DNA from: Bacteroidales bacterium
GTDB taxonomy: Bacteria > Bacteroidota > Bacteroidia > Bacteroidales > UBA932
Direction of reading: 5' to 3'
NCBI GenBank assembly: GCA_017439305.1
Contig: JAFSJK010000022.1
Coordinates: forward strand, 33,578 to 97,577
DNA length: 64,000 nt
The notes below the pieces were generated by a model. That model had not been told where the DNA came from and searched no databases. It was given only the letters and a program-made list of their open reading frames with translations. Positions 26,251 through 34,900 of the stretch are shown here, in pieces. A program made the position numbers and the translations under genes. Every line of letters starts with the position of its first letter. Position 1 is the first letter of the stretch.

Positions 26251-27318
26251 ATGAATAGAATTGCTATCAACGGTTTTGGCCGTATCGGTCGTCTGGCGTT
26301 CCGTCAGATGTTCGAGGCTGATGGTTATGAAGTTGTCGCCATCAATGACCTCACAAGCCCCAAAATGCTTGCTCACCTCCTGAAGTACGACACCGCCCAG
26401 GGTGGATTCGCCGGCAAGTTCGGTGAAGGAAAGCACACGGTGGATTACAAGGACGCCGTCCTCGCAGAAGACGGAAAGACGGTTGTCACCCCCGGTTCCA
26501 TCATCGTGGACGGCAAGGAAATCACCATCTATGCGAAGCCCAATGCCGCTGAACTCCCTTGGGGCGAACTCAATGTCGACGTCGTCCTCGAGTGCACCGG
26601 CTTCTACACCTCCAAGGCGAAGGCCTCCGCTCACATCCAGGCCGGCGCGAAGAAGGTTGTCATTTCCGCTCCTGCGGGCAACGACCTTCCCACCATCGTC
26701 TTCAACACCAACCACAAGACCCTGACCCCGGCCGACACCGTGATCAGCGCCGCTTCCTGCACCACCAACTGCCTGGCCCCGATGGCCGACGCCCTCAACA
26801 AGTACGCGCCCATCCAGAGCGGTATCATGAGCACCATCCACGCCTACACCGGCGACCAGATGATCCTCGACGGCCCTCAGCGCAAGGGTGACCTTCGCCG
26901 CAGCCGTGCAGGTGCCTGCAACATCGTTCCGAACTCCACCGGTGCCGCCAAGGCGATCGGCCTCGTCATTCCCGAACTGAACGGCAAGCTCATCGGCAGC
27001 GCCCAGCGCGTCCCCACCCCCACCGGTTCCACCACCATCCTGATTGCCGTCGTGAAGGGTAAGGACATCACCCCCGCCGCCATCAACGCCGCGATGAAGG
27101 CCGCCTCCAACGAGTCCTTCGGTTACACCGAGGACCAGATCGTCAGCTCCGACATCATCGGCATGAAGTTCGGTTCCCTGTTCGATGCCACCCAGACCAT
27201 GGTCTCCAAGGTTGACGATGACCTCTATCAGGTCCAGGTCGTCTCCTGGTACGACAACGAGAACTCCTACACTTCCCAGATGGTCCGCACCATCAAGTAC
27301 CTTGCTGAACTCAAGTAA
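26251..27318 (+). CDS. gap: Glyceraldehyde-3-phosphate dehydrogenase, type I
   Basis: A 355-residue enzyme. The NAD-binding [12 protein letters not shown] is at residues 8-19, the catalytic Cys lies in [12 protein letters not shown] near residue 171, the S-loop has [11 protein letters not shown], and the C-terminus is [12 protein letters not shown]. It is about 20 residues longer than the common form, mostly from an insertion near residues 70-85 ([11 protein letters not shown]). Monocistronic: it has its own promoter and a strong terminator. Confidence 0.97.
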   Translation: MNRIAINGFGRIGRLAFRQMFEADGYEVVAINDLTSPKMLAHLLKYDTAQGGFAGKFGEGKHTVDYKDAVLAEDGKTVVTPGSIIVDGKEITIYAKPNAAELPWGELNVDVVLECTGFYTSKAKASAHIQAGAKKVVISAPAGNDLPTIVFNTNHKTLTPADTVISAASCTTNCLAPMADALNKYAPIQSGIMSTIHAYTGDQMILDGPQRKGDLRRSRAGACNIVPNSTGAAKAIGLVIPELNGKLIGSAQRVPTPTGSTTILIAVVKGKDITPAAINAAMKAASNESFGYTEDQIVSSDIIGMKFGSLFDATQTMVSKVDDDLYQVQVVSWYDNENSYTSQMVRTIKYLAELK

Positions 27319-27366
27319 GTTCTTAAGGCACATGAACTAAGCGAACTCCTTCCGGAGTTTGTTATC

Positions 27367-27398
27367 AGACAGGTTCCGTCGGGAACCTGTCTTTTTTT
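27367..27398 (+). terminator. Rho-independent terminator of gap
   Basis: Stem AGACAGGTTCC/GGAACCTGTCT (11 bp) with loop GTCG, running into seven T. Confidence 0.88.
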
Positions 27399-27411
27399 AT
27401 ACTTTTTTTAT

Positions 27412-27419
27412 TATCTTTG
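27412..27419 (+). promoter_or_regulatory. -7 box for the OmpA-family gene
   Basis: TATCTTTG directly after the gap terminator, 32 bases upstream of the ATG. Confidence 0.5.
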
Positions 27420-27451
27420 CCTTTGATATGAAAATCCTTTAACTGAACAAT

Positions 27452-28549
27452 ATGAAAAGAGTAACCCTTGCCCTTGCCATTCTTGCCGCGTTCACCTTTA
27501 CGGCGAAGGCCCAGGAATCCTTCGATCCTTACTTCTATCTCCAGCTTCAGGGCGGTGCTTCCTTCGATCATGGCGACGTGAGCTTCACGAAACTCATCTC
27601 CCCGGCAGCGCAGGTCGCCCTGGGTTACCAATTATGCGATGCGTGGGCGCTCCGTCTGGCCGCCACGGGCTGGCAGGCGAAAAACACCGCTCCCGCCTCG
27701 GCTGCCATCTATGGACACAAGTTCGTCCAGCCGATGCTGGACCTCGTGCTGGATCTGGGTACCGCATTCGCCGGCTGGGATCCGGACCGGGTCTTCAACC
27801 CCTACATCTACGTAGGCGCCGGCACGGCCATCGGCCTGGAGAACAAAGACGCTATCGCTTTGGCCGCCAATGAACGGTTCCCCAAACTCTGGGATCCCAC
27901 CAAATTCTTCTGGGCAACCCGCTCCGGTCTGGGCGCCGACATCCGGCTCACCGACCGTCTGGCTTTCAACCTCGAATTCAACGGCAACATCTATCCCGAA
28001 GCCTTCGACTCTAAACTGAACAAAGAGTTCGAATCCGGCGGTGACTGGCGTTTCAACGCATTCGCCGGCCTCAAGTTCAACTTCGGCGGAGCCCCCCGCC
28101 GGGTCAAGCCCCACATCAATCCCGTGCAGGAATACGTTCCCACGCAGCCCAAGAAGGAAGAGCCCAAGAAGGAATACAAGCAGGAGCCCGTCCAGCAGCC
28201 TGTCACGCAGCCTGCTGAACAGCCCATCTACCAGGGTGCCGACGTGGACATCTTCTTCGACCTGAACAAGTCCGTCATCCGCGACGACCAGGTCAATACG
28301 CTGAACCGCCTCGTCAGCTTCCTGCGCAACACCCCGGACGCTAAGGTCAAACTGGATGGCTACGCCGACAAGCAGACCGGCACGGCTGAAATCAACCAGG
28401 AACTCTCCGAGCAGCGCGTTATCGCCGTCCGCCAGTACCTCGTCAGCCGCGGCATCGACCCGAAACGCATCAGCACCGCTGCCCACGGCGACAAGGTCCA
28501 GCCCTTCACCGGCGAGAAGAACCGCGCCGTGACCTGCCGGATCAGGTAG
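27452..28549 (+). CDS. OmpA family outer membrane protein
   Basis: A 365-residue protein with a signal peptide (about 1-21, ending AKA-Q), an N-terminal eight-strand-type beta-barrel (about 25-215), a Pro/Lys/Gln-rich linker (about 225-260) and a C-terminal OmpA peptidoglycan-binding domain (DVDIFFDLNKSVIR, DGYADKQTGTAEIN, NQELSEQRVIAVRQYL, about 265-365). It links the outer membrane to peptidoglycan. A 20-bp hairpin terminator follows. Confidence 0.92.
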   Translation: MKRVTLALAILAAFTFTAKAQESFDPYFYLQLQGGASFDHGDVSFTKLISPAAQVALGYQLCDAWALRLAATGWQAKNTAPASAAIYGHKFVQPMLDLVLDLGTAFAGWDPDRVFNPYIYVGAGTAIGLENKDAIALAANERFPKLWDPTKFFWATRSGLGADIRLTDRLAFNLEFNGNIYPEAFDSKLNKEFESGGDWRFNAFAGLKFNFGGAPRRVKPHINPVQEYVPTQPKKEEPKKEYKQEPVQQPVTQPAEQPIYQGADVDIFFDLNKSVIRDDQVNTLNRLVSFLRNTPDAKVKLDGYADKQTGTAEINQELSEQRVIAVRQYLVSRGIDPKRISTAAHGDKVQPFTGEKNRAVTCRIR

Positions 28550-28586
28550 AATTAAACCAATATGACGGGATTGTGCTTTCGCGCTC

Positions 28587-28632
28587 AAACGAGACAAGCC
28601 CTGCTTTAAGAAGCAGGGCTTGTCTCGTTTTT
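28587..28632. terminator. Long perfect hairpin terminator after the OmpA gene
   Basis: A 20-bp perfect stem (28587-28606 with 28611-28630), loop TAAG, ending in TTTTT on the plus strand and GTTT on the minus strand. It can stop transcription from both sides. It marks the left edge of the accessory region. Confidence 0.88.
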
Positions 28633-28760
28633 GGCCACGTAGCGGCAGTTATTGATACTGCATGAGTAGCGGCTGGGCGTAGACATTAACACATCCGGCC
28701 GACTCCGGTCATTAATTGTGCAGAAAGCTTACTATTACACAGTTTTCCCATTTTTTAGCC

Positions 28761-28797
28761 AAAAATTGTGTAAAACGTGGCGTTTTACACAATTTTT
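28761..28797. terminator. Hairpin terminator at the end of the accessory cluster
   Basis: A 17-bp perfect inverted repeat (28761-28777 with 28781-28797; loop TGG) ending in five T on either strand. It overlaps the last base of the stop codon of the leftward outer-membrane gene and would end its transcript. The 128 bases between this hairpin and the previous one hold no recognisable gene. Confidence 0.8.
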
Positions 28798-29792
28798 CAC
28801 TTGCGTTTGTCGGCGAGGTTGATGGAGACACCAAAGGTGGCGGATAGGGTGCTGGCGAGACCGCGTGCGCCTTCAGCAAAGAGGCCGCGGGAATGAGCCA
28901 GGAACTTGACATCCGGCACGATGGCGATGCGCTTGGTGAGGTGAATTGGGAGCATGAAACCGATACCACCGCCGGGACCGCCCTTGTCGACCTTCGAATA
29001 ACCGGCATGTATGTAAGGAACGAACCAGTTACGGACGCGAAATAGAAGATCGGCATGGCCGTAGTGGAAAGCGTCCTCGCCGTACTCGACACTGGTGTTG
29101 GAGGTGCTGAGACCCTGGTAGCCGACGCGGACACCGGCGAACTCATTCAACCATTTTCCGACATACACGTCCATGGCGGTGCCGGCTCCCTTATGAGAGT
29201 TGGTGCGGTCGAAATAGTTCAGACCGTCGCGGGAGAAGTTCATTCCACCGCCGATACCGCCGAACCAATAGTTGTTGTCATCGCTCTGGACATGGGGGTT
29301 GACCGGATCAGGAGAGAAAGATGTTATAGATTCTGAGATGACCGTTTGTTCAGACAAAATATTGGCTTCGACTGACGATGTTTCTACAATCGGGTCCTCA
29401 ACTTGTACAGAAGATACATCCTCTTCTATTGAAAGAATCGCCTTCGCTGCTTCATCATTAGGATTAAGGAGAAGGATTGTCCTCGCCTTCTGCTTGGCTT
29501 CCTTTAGGTTTCCGGAAGACTGCAGTTCATTCATCTCCTTTGTCAACTGCAGGCACCGCTCCGATTTGTCCCGAAGCGGATAGGCGGAATCATCGCCGAA
29601 AATAATATAATGCCAGCGGCAGAGTTCCAGTGTCCGCTCATACTCGCCTTTCTTGAATGCGGCTTGCGCATCCGGAAGGAGCTCACTCTCATGCGTGTTG
29701 TAATACGCCAAAGTCTTCTCCTGAGCGTGCAGGGACAGAGGAAGAAGTAGAACCGTAATCGGGATAAAAATGGATTGGATAAGTGATTTCAT
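28797..29792 (-). CDS. Outer-membrane-type protein with N-terminal TPR-like module (paralogue of the gene at 37255-38304)
   Basis: A 331-residue protein: signal peptide (about 1-23, HAQ), then an N-terminal helical module of about 100 residues (EKTLAYYNTHESELLPDAQAAF... ERTLELCRWHYIIFGDDSAY) resembling TPR-type helices. A Ser/Glu/Val-rich linker follows, then a C-terminal beta-barrel-like domain (NNYWFGGIGGGMNFS, ATFGVSINLADKRK). The first 120 residues are nearly identical to those of the protein at 37255-38304, while the C-terminal halves differ. Function unknown. Confidence 0.7.
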   Translation of the reverse strand: MKSLIQSIFIPITVLLLPLSLHAQEKTLAYYNTHESELLPDAQAAFKKGEYERTLELCRWHYIIFGDDSAYPLRDKSERCLQLTKEMNELQSSGNLKEAKQKARTILLLNPNDEAAKAILSIEEDVSSVQVEDPIVETSSVEANILSEQTVISESITSFSPDPVNPHVQSDDNNYWFGGIGGGMNFSRDGLNYFDRTNSHKGAGTAMDVYVGKWLNEFAGVRVGYQGLSTSNTSVEYGEDAFHYGHADLLFRVRNWFVPYIHAGYSKVDKGGPGGGIGFMLPIHLTKRIAIVPDVKFLAHSRGLFAEGARGLASTLSATFGVSINLADKRK

Positions 29793-29818
29793 ATCTCATT
29801 AAAGCAAAATAACAATTC

Positions 29819-30169
29819 TTAAAATGCCACAATCGTAAAGGCCCATTCCGGGAAGTCCGACACCACAATCTGCCCTTCCTTATCATTAACATCATTGGCC
29901 TCAGCAGCAGAGTTCGCGGTCTATTCGTAGGGTGAGCCGTTCGATGAACCGAGGTATTCGAGGGACATCCAGGAGGGCATCGTGACGACGGTCCACTTTG
30001 TTCCGCTGCTGATAATCACGGAGAGAAGTGAAGAACCGGTGTCGTAGGTCAGTTCGCTTGTGTTCGTGCCAAAACTTACAGGAGCCTCTTCTTCTTGGAG
30101 ATTCGTGCATGAGAAGAATGAACAAGCCAATAGGATGTTAAATATGCCAGAGTTATGAGTTAGTTTCAT
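29819..30169 (-). pseudogene. BACON-domain lipoprotein interrupted by an amber codon
   Basis: The frame starts with a lipoprotein signal (FFSCTNLQEEE, Cys near residue 21) and a BACON domain close to those of the large lipoproteins at 31975-35538 and 35573-37228. It stops at TAG (29921-29923), exactly where both paralogues have the Trp of YEW. Reading on in the same frame gives TANSAAEANDVNDKEGQIVV, matching the rest of the BACON domain, to a TAA at 29819-29821. A one-base TGG to TAG change explains this. A short 82-residue product is the alternative. Confidence 0.65.
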
Positions 30170-30200
30170 AGGAATAAGCCATTATTCACCTAATACAATG

Positions 30201-30662
30201 TCAGTTACCTTGTTCTAATAAAGCTATCAAATCAAACGATGAATCCTTAGGGATGTCTTCTATAGACACATTCTCAAAAGAAGCACACGAAATCTCAAGT
30301 GATTCAACTCTCTTACTTGGTATGCAAACAACATGATATATATTTGAAGAAACATCCCCAATCATGGTTCTATCAAGGGAATAAAACCCCTTTTCTGCAA
30401 ATAGTTCAAACGTCTGATAGTACTCATCCCAATTCTTTATGCTTTCTCCTTTTAATGCTTTAAGGAGATTAGTATTCCTTGTATGCTCACCGATGATTGG
30501 TAAGTTCGAAACTTGTACCGAATTATCCATGATTGATTTCATATCATTTACCGATTGAGGAAGATACCCTCCTGCTGATGCAACATGAAGATACGCATCC
30601 TTAAGTTTACAAAACCAATCTATATCGTGGGTCGCAATATATGAAGTGTTCAGTTTGCCCAT
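30201..30662 (-). CDS. Hypothetical protein, candidate immunity protein to the upstream deaminase-like gene
   Basis: A 153-residue acidic cytoplasmic protein with no signal peptide or membrane segment. I recognise no family. It lies 2 bases downstream of the deaminase-fold gene and shares its low GC content, the gene order expected for a toxin followed by its immunity protein. That role is inferred from position only. Confidence 0.5.
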   Translation of the reverse strand: MGKLNTSYIATHDIDWFCKLKDAYLHVASAGGYLPQSVNDMKSIMDNSVQVSNLPIIGEHTRNTNLLKALKGESIKNWDEYYQTFELFAEKGFYSLDRTMIGDVSSNIYHVVCIPSKRVESLEISCASFENVSIEDIPKDSSFDLIALLEQGN

Positions 30663-30664
30663 TC

Positions 30665-31153
30665 CTAAAGCATAAATATTGTTTTACAGTTATCACAATA
30701 AGGTATTATTTCTCCGGTACGCGGTCTAATCGCCTTGCTGAATACCAGTTGTTTACAGCCCGTACTTCCGTGTTTTTTTAGAACTCTGTTTGCAGCGTGA
30801 TTCTCCGCACAATGCCCTATTGCGTTTTTGCAGCCGTTACTTGACTTTTTTCCAAGATTTCCAAGTTTAAGGAGTGCTAGTTTCAGTCGGTCAACATAAG
30901 TGTTCTTTTTACAACTATGCGCATAATCACTCCATGAATCACAACTAGAAATCGAATTCGAACAAGACACAACGACAGCAGGATAATCTTGATAGCGACT
31001 CTGATACTCTTTCTCGTTTACACGATACTTTAGTTTTTTTAGCCGATTCTGCGTGTTTGGGGATAATCCATATCTCCAAACAAGAACATTTCGACTAACA
31101 ATTGTCCTTGCATATGCTTCTACAGTACGATCAAGGCTGGACTTTGAGGGCAT
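30665..31153 (-). CDS. Deaminase-superfamily protein, candidate polymorphic-toxin domain
   Basis: A 162-residue protein. Its C-terminal half has the two zinc-site motifs of the cytidine/nucleic acid deaminase superfamily: C115-A-E117 (GHCAENHAANRVL) and P-Y-C153-D-N-C156 (RPRTGEIIPYCDNC). The arrangement and the RPRTGE lead-in resemble bacterial toxin deaminases rather than housekeeping cytidine deaminase. No secretion signal or N-terminal trafficking domain is present, so it may be an orphan toxin module or an intracellular enzyme. Region GC is clearly lower than in the flanks. It is followed after 2 bases by a possible immunity gene. Confidence 0.6.
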   Translation of the reverse strand: MPSKSSLDRTVEAYARTIVSRNVLVWRYGLSPNTQNRLKKLKYRVNEKEYQSRYQDYPAVVVSCSNSISSCDSWSDYAHSCKKNTYVDRLKLALLKLGNLGKKSSNGCKNAIGHCAENHAANRVLKKHGSTGCKQLVFSKAIRPRTGEIIPYCDNCKTIFML

Positions 31154-31212
31154 TAGGCTAAATGTAGGGGCTATACTAATGACAAGTACTTTGACTCAGA
31201 AATGGGATACTA

Positions 31213-31545
31213 TCATCCTCTCTCTTTATTAGAGTCGATGCTCTGCACAAAAGCATCCTTACTGAGGTGACCCAACTTAGCGGATATCTGGGCAAACAAT
31301 AATGGCTCGAACTGAAATAGTGGTCTTTTCCCAGCAAATTCTGTTCTGATGTATTTCGTTTGATATTGTGACCCACAAAAGAAGATATCTAATATGCCCT
31401 GTATTTACTCCCTTAAAGCCGAGTTTCTCAACTTTTTGCGAATTGTAGAAGTCCTCATTGGTTGATTATTCTCTTCAACAAAAACACGCTCGACGAAGTC
31501 ATTAAGCAAGTGATAATTCATACGCTTCCACCTTTTCCGTGCCAT
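31213..31545 (-). pseudogene. Disrupted small reading frame in the AT-rich island
   Basis: An ATG at 31545 opens a 46-codon frame (starting MARKRWKRMNYHLLNDFVE) that ends at TAA 31405-31407. The same frame then stays open for 63 more codons (GSQYQTKYIRTEFAGKRPLF, later FAQISAKLGHLSKDAF) to TGA 31213-31215. The translated texture after the stop looks protein-like, so this may be a roughly 110-codon gene broken by one stop. No family is recognised. This is otherwise the only content I see between 31154 and 31548. Confidence 0.3.
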
Positions 31546-31548
31546 TGT

Positions 31549-31941
31549 TCAATCTTTAGTTTGTTTGTTAGCCACTATATCCGGAAGAGGGATATGACAA
31601 TTACAGAGATCATCAAGAATATTGATAAGCTCATGCCGATAGACGTAGCCATATTCCTTCCCATCAATTAAGCACATTGAATTGTCATCAATAGTTACTA
31701 CATGAGAGTTCCCATAGTGTTCATATACGTCATTCACTCTCTTGAAGATGTCGGGGTGCCTTTCGAAGAAAGCCCTATCCAACGGGATAGGCTGAAGTTC
31801 TTCTATTGGATGGCAAAATGCATCGCCAGAAACAAGAAATGAATCATCGCCTCCTTTTGGCAATCGTGTAACGAATACTTCTTTGCCGTCAACGGTTACA
31901 GGAGAAAACAACCTGTATCTTGTATACTGCACTTTTATCAT
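31549..31941 (-). CDS. Small protein resembling Bacteroidales phage accessory proteins
   Basis: A 130-residue protein. The centre (CHPIEELQPIPLDRAFFERH) followed by a strand-rich region and RHELINILDDL near the C-terminus resembles short phage or prophage proteins of Bacteroidales that carry a PIPLT-like segment and a C-terminal HELQN-like helix. No catalytic motif is visible. It lies 33 bases downstream of the giant surface lipoprotein gene, in the AT-rich island. A phage origin is only an impression from this resemblance. Confidence 0.45.
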   Translation of the reverse strand: MIKVQYTRYRLFSPVTVDGKEVFVTRLPKGGDDSFLVSGDAFCHPIEELQPIPLDRAFFERHPDIFKRVNDVYEHYGNSHVVTIDDNSMCLIDGKEYGYVYRHELINILDDLCNCHIPLPDIVANKQTKD

Positions 31942-31974
31942 TTGACAAGCATCATTTCACTTTACACAAAGACA

Positions 31975-34900
31975 CTAATCCATAACGGGACGGACTGAGT
32001 ACCCGTAATAACGGAGAGTGGAGTCTCTCATATGAAAACTTGAATAGAAGTACATGCGCCATGCATCGTGCGAGTAGAACTCGCTGAGGGAGGAAGACCA
32101 GTAGTACCCGCGGGAACCGGCGAAGATGAGGGAAGTACCGTAACGGTAACCTGCGTCGGGAAGGAAAACACTATTTCCGTTAGGGCCAATTAATTCACAA
32201 CCGTTCACGCCGTTTAATGTCGTCCAGTTCCAAGTACAGTTGTTACTAAGCTCATACCATTCTGCCGTCGTTGGCATTCGCCAATTACCGCCGAGGAGAA
32301 CATGTGCAACGTCGTCTGCCTCTTCCAGTACCATCTTATTATCAACTGTGCCATAGGAACTACTGGTGCAGTATTTGGTCTGAGTTGTGGATGAACCATT
32401 GCACCATTTGTAAGTAGACCAAGAATAGTCAGACTTCATTTCTATCTCACCCCAGGCATAGTAATCCCCGTACTCCTCTGGTGATGATGCTCCTATATTA
32501 CATGTCGCCCATTTAAGACCGGAAGGAAGCCCAAGATCCACATAATCATGACCACTACTGTCGACCACATTCACGGAGCACGTCGCGGTCTTTGCCCCAT
32601 CGGTTGTCGTAACAGTAATCGTGGCCGTACCGGCTGCTTTGGCCGTCACGACACCGCTGGAGGATACCGTTGCCACTGAGGTCTTGCTCGAAGACCATGT
32701 AACCGACTTATCGGTCGCATTCGATGGCAACACTGTCGCTGTCAAAGTCTGTGTATCGCCCACTGTCATCGATAACGATGTCTTGTTCAGGCTTACGCCT
32801 GTAACGGACACTGTCGCAGCCTTCACGGTCACGGCGCATGTTGCCGTCTTAGCCCCATCGTTCGTTGTGACGGTAATTGTCGCTGTACCAGCCGCCTTCG
32901 CCGTGACAACACCGGAGGAAGATACTGTCGCAACTGTGGTTTTACTCGAAGACCATGTCACGGTCTTATCCGTCGCATTTGACGGCGTAACCGTTGCCGT
33001 TAAGGTCTCCGTATCCCCTACCGTCATGGATAGGGAACTCTTGTTCAGGCTCACTCCGGTGACGGATACTTTCGCAGCCTGGACTGTCACAGAGCACATC
33101 GCAGTCTTTGATCCGTCGGTTGTCATAACGGTAATCGTCGCCGTTCCGGCGGATTTTGCCGTCACGACACCACTAGAGGATACCGTTGCGACCGTCGTGT
33201 TACTTGATTTCCACGTAACCGATTTATCCGTTGCGTTCGACGGAGTTACCGTCGCCGTCAGGGTCTCCGTATCCCCTACCGTCATGGACAGGGAACTCTT
33301 GTTTAGGCTTACTCCGGTAACAGAGACCTTCGCGGCCTGGACCGTCACAGTACAAGTCGCAGTCTTTGATCCGTCGGTTGTCGTAACGGTAATCGTCGCC
33401 GTTCCTGCGGCTTTTGCCGTCACGACGCCACTGGAGGACACCGTAGCGACCGTCGTCTTGCTCGAGGTCCATGTAACCGACTTATCCGTCGCATTCGATG
33501 GCAACACAGTCGCCGTCAAGGTCTCCGTATCCCCTACCGTCATGGACAGGGAACTCTTGTTCAGGCTCACCCCGGTAACAGATACCTTCGCAGCCTGGAC
33601 CGTTACGGAGCACGTCGCAGTCTTGGATCCGTCGGTTGTTGTAACAGTAATCGTGGCCGTACCTGCGGCTTTTGCCGTCACGACACCGCTGGAAGACACC
33701 GTTGCCACCGTCGTGTTACTTGATTTCCACGTAACAGACTTGTCCGTCGCATCTGACGGCAACACCGTTGCCGTCAGGGTCTCCGTATCCCCTACCGTCA
33801 TGGACAGGGAACTCTTATTCAGGCTTACTCCGGTGACGGATACCGTCGCGGCTTTCACCGTCACGGAGCACGTCGCCGTCTTTGATCCATCGTTTGTTGT
33901 AACGGTAATCGTGGCCGTTCCGGCAGCTTTTGCGGTCACAACACCGCTTGAGGACACCGAAGCGACCGTTGTCTTACTCGATGTCCAAGTAACAGTTTTA
34001 TCAGTTGCATTCGACGGCGTAACCGTCGCGGTCAAGGTCTGTGTATCGCCTACCGTCATGGAAAGGGAGCTCTTGTTCAGGCTCACCCCAGTCACAGGTA
34101 CAGCTTTCTTTTCGACTGTAATTAAGCATGATAAGGTCCTCGATCCAAAACTATCCTTTAGTTTATTGGTAACCTTTGTCGTACCTACAGAGATGGCTTT
34201 GAGTAGTGCATTCAGGGAACTGCTATTCTCCCTATCTATACTGACAATGGATTCATCTTCCACTGACCATTGGGAATAATGCTCCAATAATGGGTCGATG
34301 TGAACGTCCTCTATATCCACGTTTATGCTTACGTGCAAGAACTCAATTTCTCCTTCTGTTATTGTAAGTTTAGTAGGCATAGAGATATCAAGATCTTGGA
34401 TAGGAGTATACACCTCTACGGAACAGTCTGCAACATATCCACCATCGATGGTTTTTGCGCGAATCGTTGCAGACCCGTATCCTTTTGCCGTTACCACTCC
34501 AGATGTGGACACTGTTGCAACGCTCGAGTTATCACTTGTCCACGTGACTCCCTTTTCTGTAGCAGAAGAAGGACTCACAGTAGCAGTAAGTGTTCGGGAC
34601 TCACCGAGCTTCATTACCAAGCGTGTCCTGTCAAGGCTGATACTTTCTACAGGTATTTCCTTAGACTTTACGGTCAAGGCGCAGTCTGCCTTCTTGCTTC
34701 CGTCGATCGTCGTCACGACTATTGTCGCCGTCCCCGCAGCTTTCGCGGTCACGACGCCGTAAGGCGATACGGTCGCGACAGATGTATTGCTAGAAGACCA
34801 TGTCACGGACTTTTCAGTCGCATTTTCCGGAGCCACCGTGGCAATCAATGTCTGCGTATCCCCTACCGTCATGGTTATGCTAGTCTTGTCCAGGCTGACG

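Noticed and set aside
26236-27333. A 365-codon minus-strand frame opposite gap
   Set aside because: Antisense shadow of a highly biased, strongly expressed gene; Gly/Val/Asp-rich without a recognisable domain.
29921-29923. TAG read as an amino acid (recoding or amber-suppressing code)
   Set aside because: TAG ends other intact genes in the window, such as ilvB and the deaminase-like gene, so a point mutation is simpler.
31176-31376. A 66-codon minus-strand frame
   Set aside because: It overlaps, in another frame, the more protein-like disrupted reading frame 31213-31545 and shows no domain or start signal.
30170-31974. An insertion sequence or integrated element in the AT-rich island
   Set aside because: No transposase or integrase gene, terminal inverted repeats, target duplication or tRNA attachment site could be seen; only base composition and gene content suggest transfer.
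32569-34119. CRISPR-like regular repeats
   Set aside because: The 258-bp units have no short-repeat/spacer structure and are coding in frame throughout.
32621-34279. A 552-codon plus-strand open frame opposite the Big_2 repeat array
   Set aside because: Its apparent repeats only mirror the 258-bp coding repeats of the lipoprotein gene; no start signal or signal peptide.
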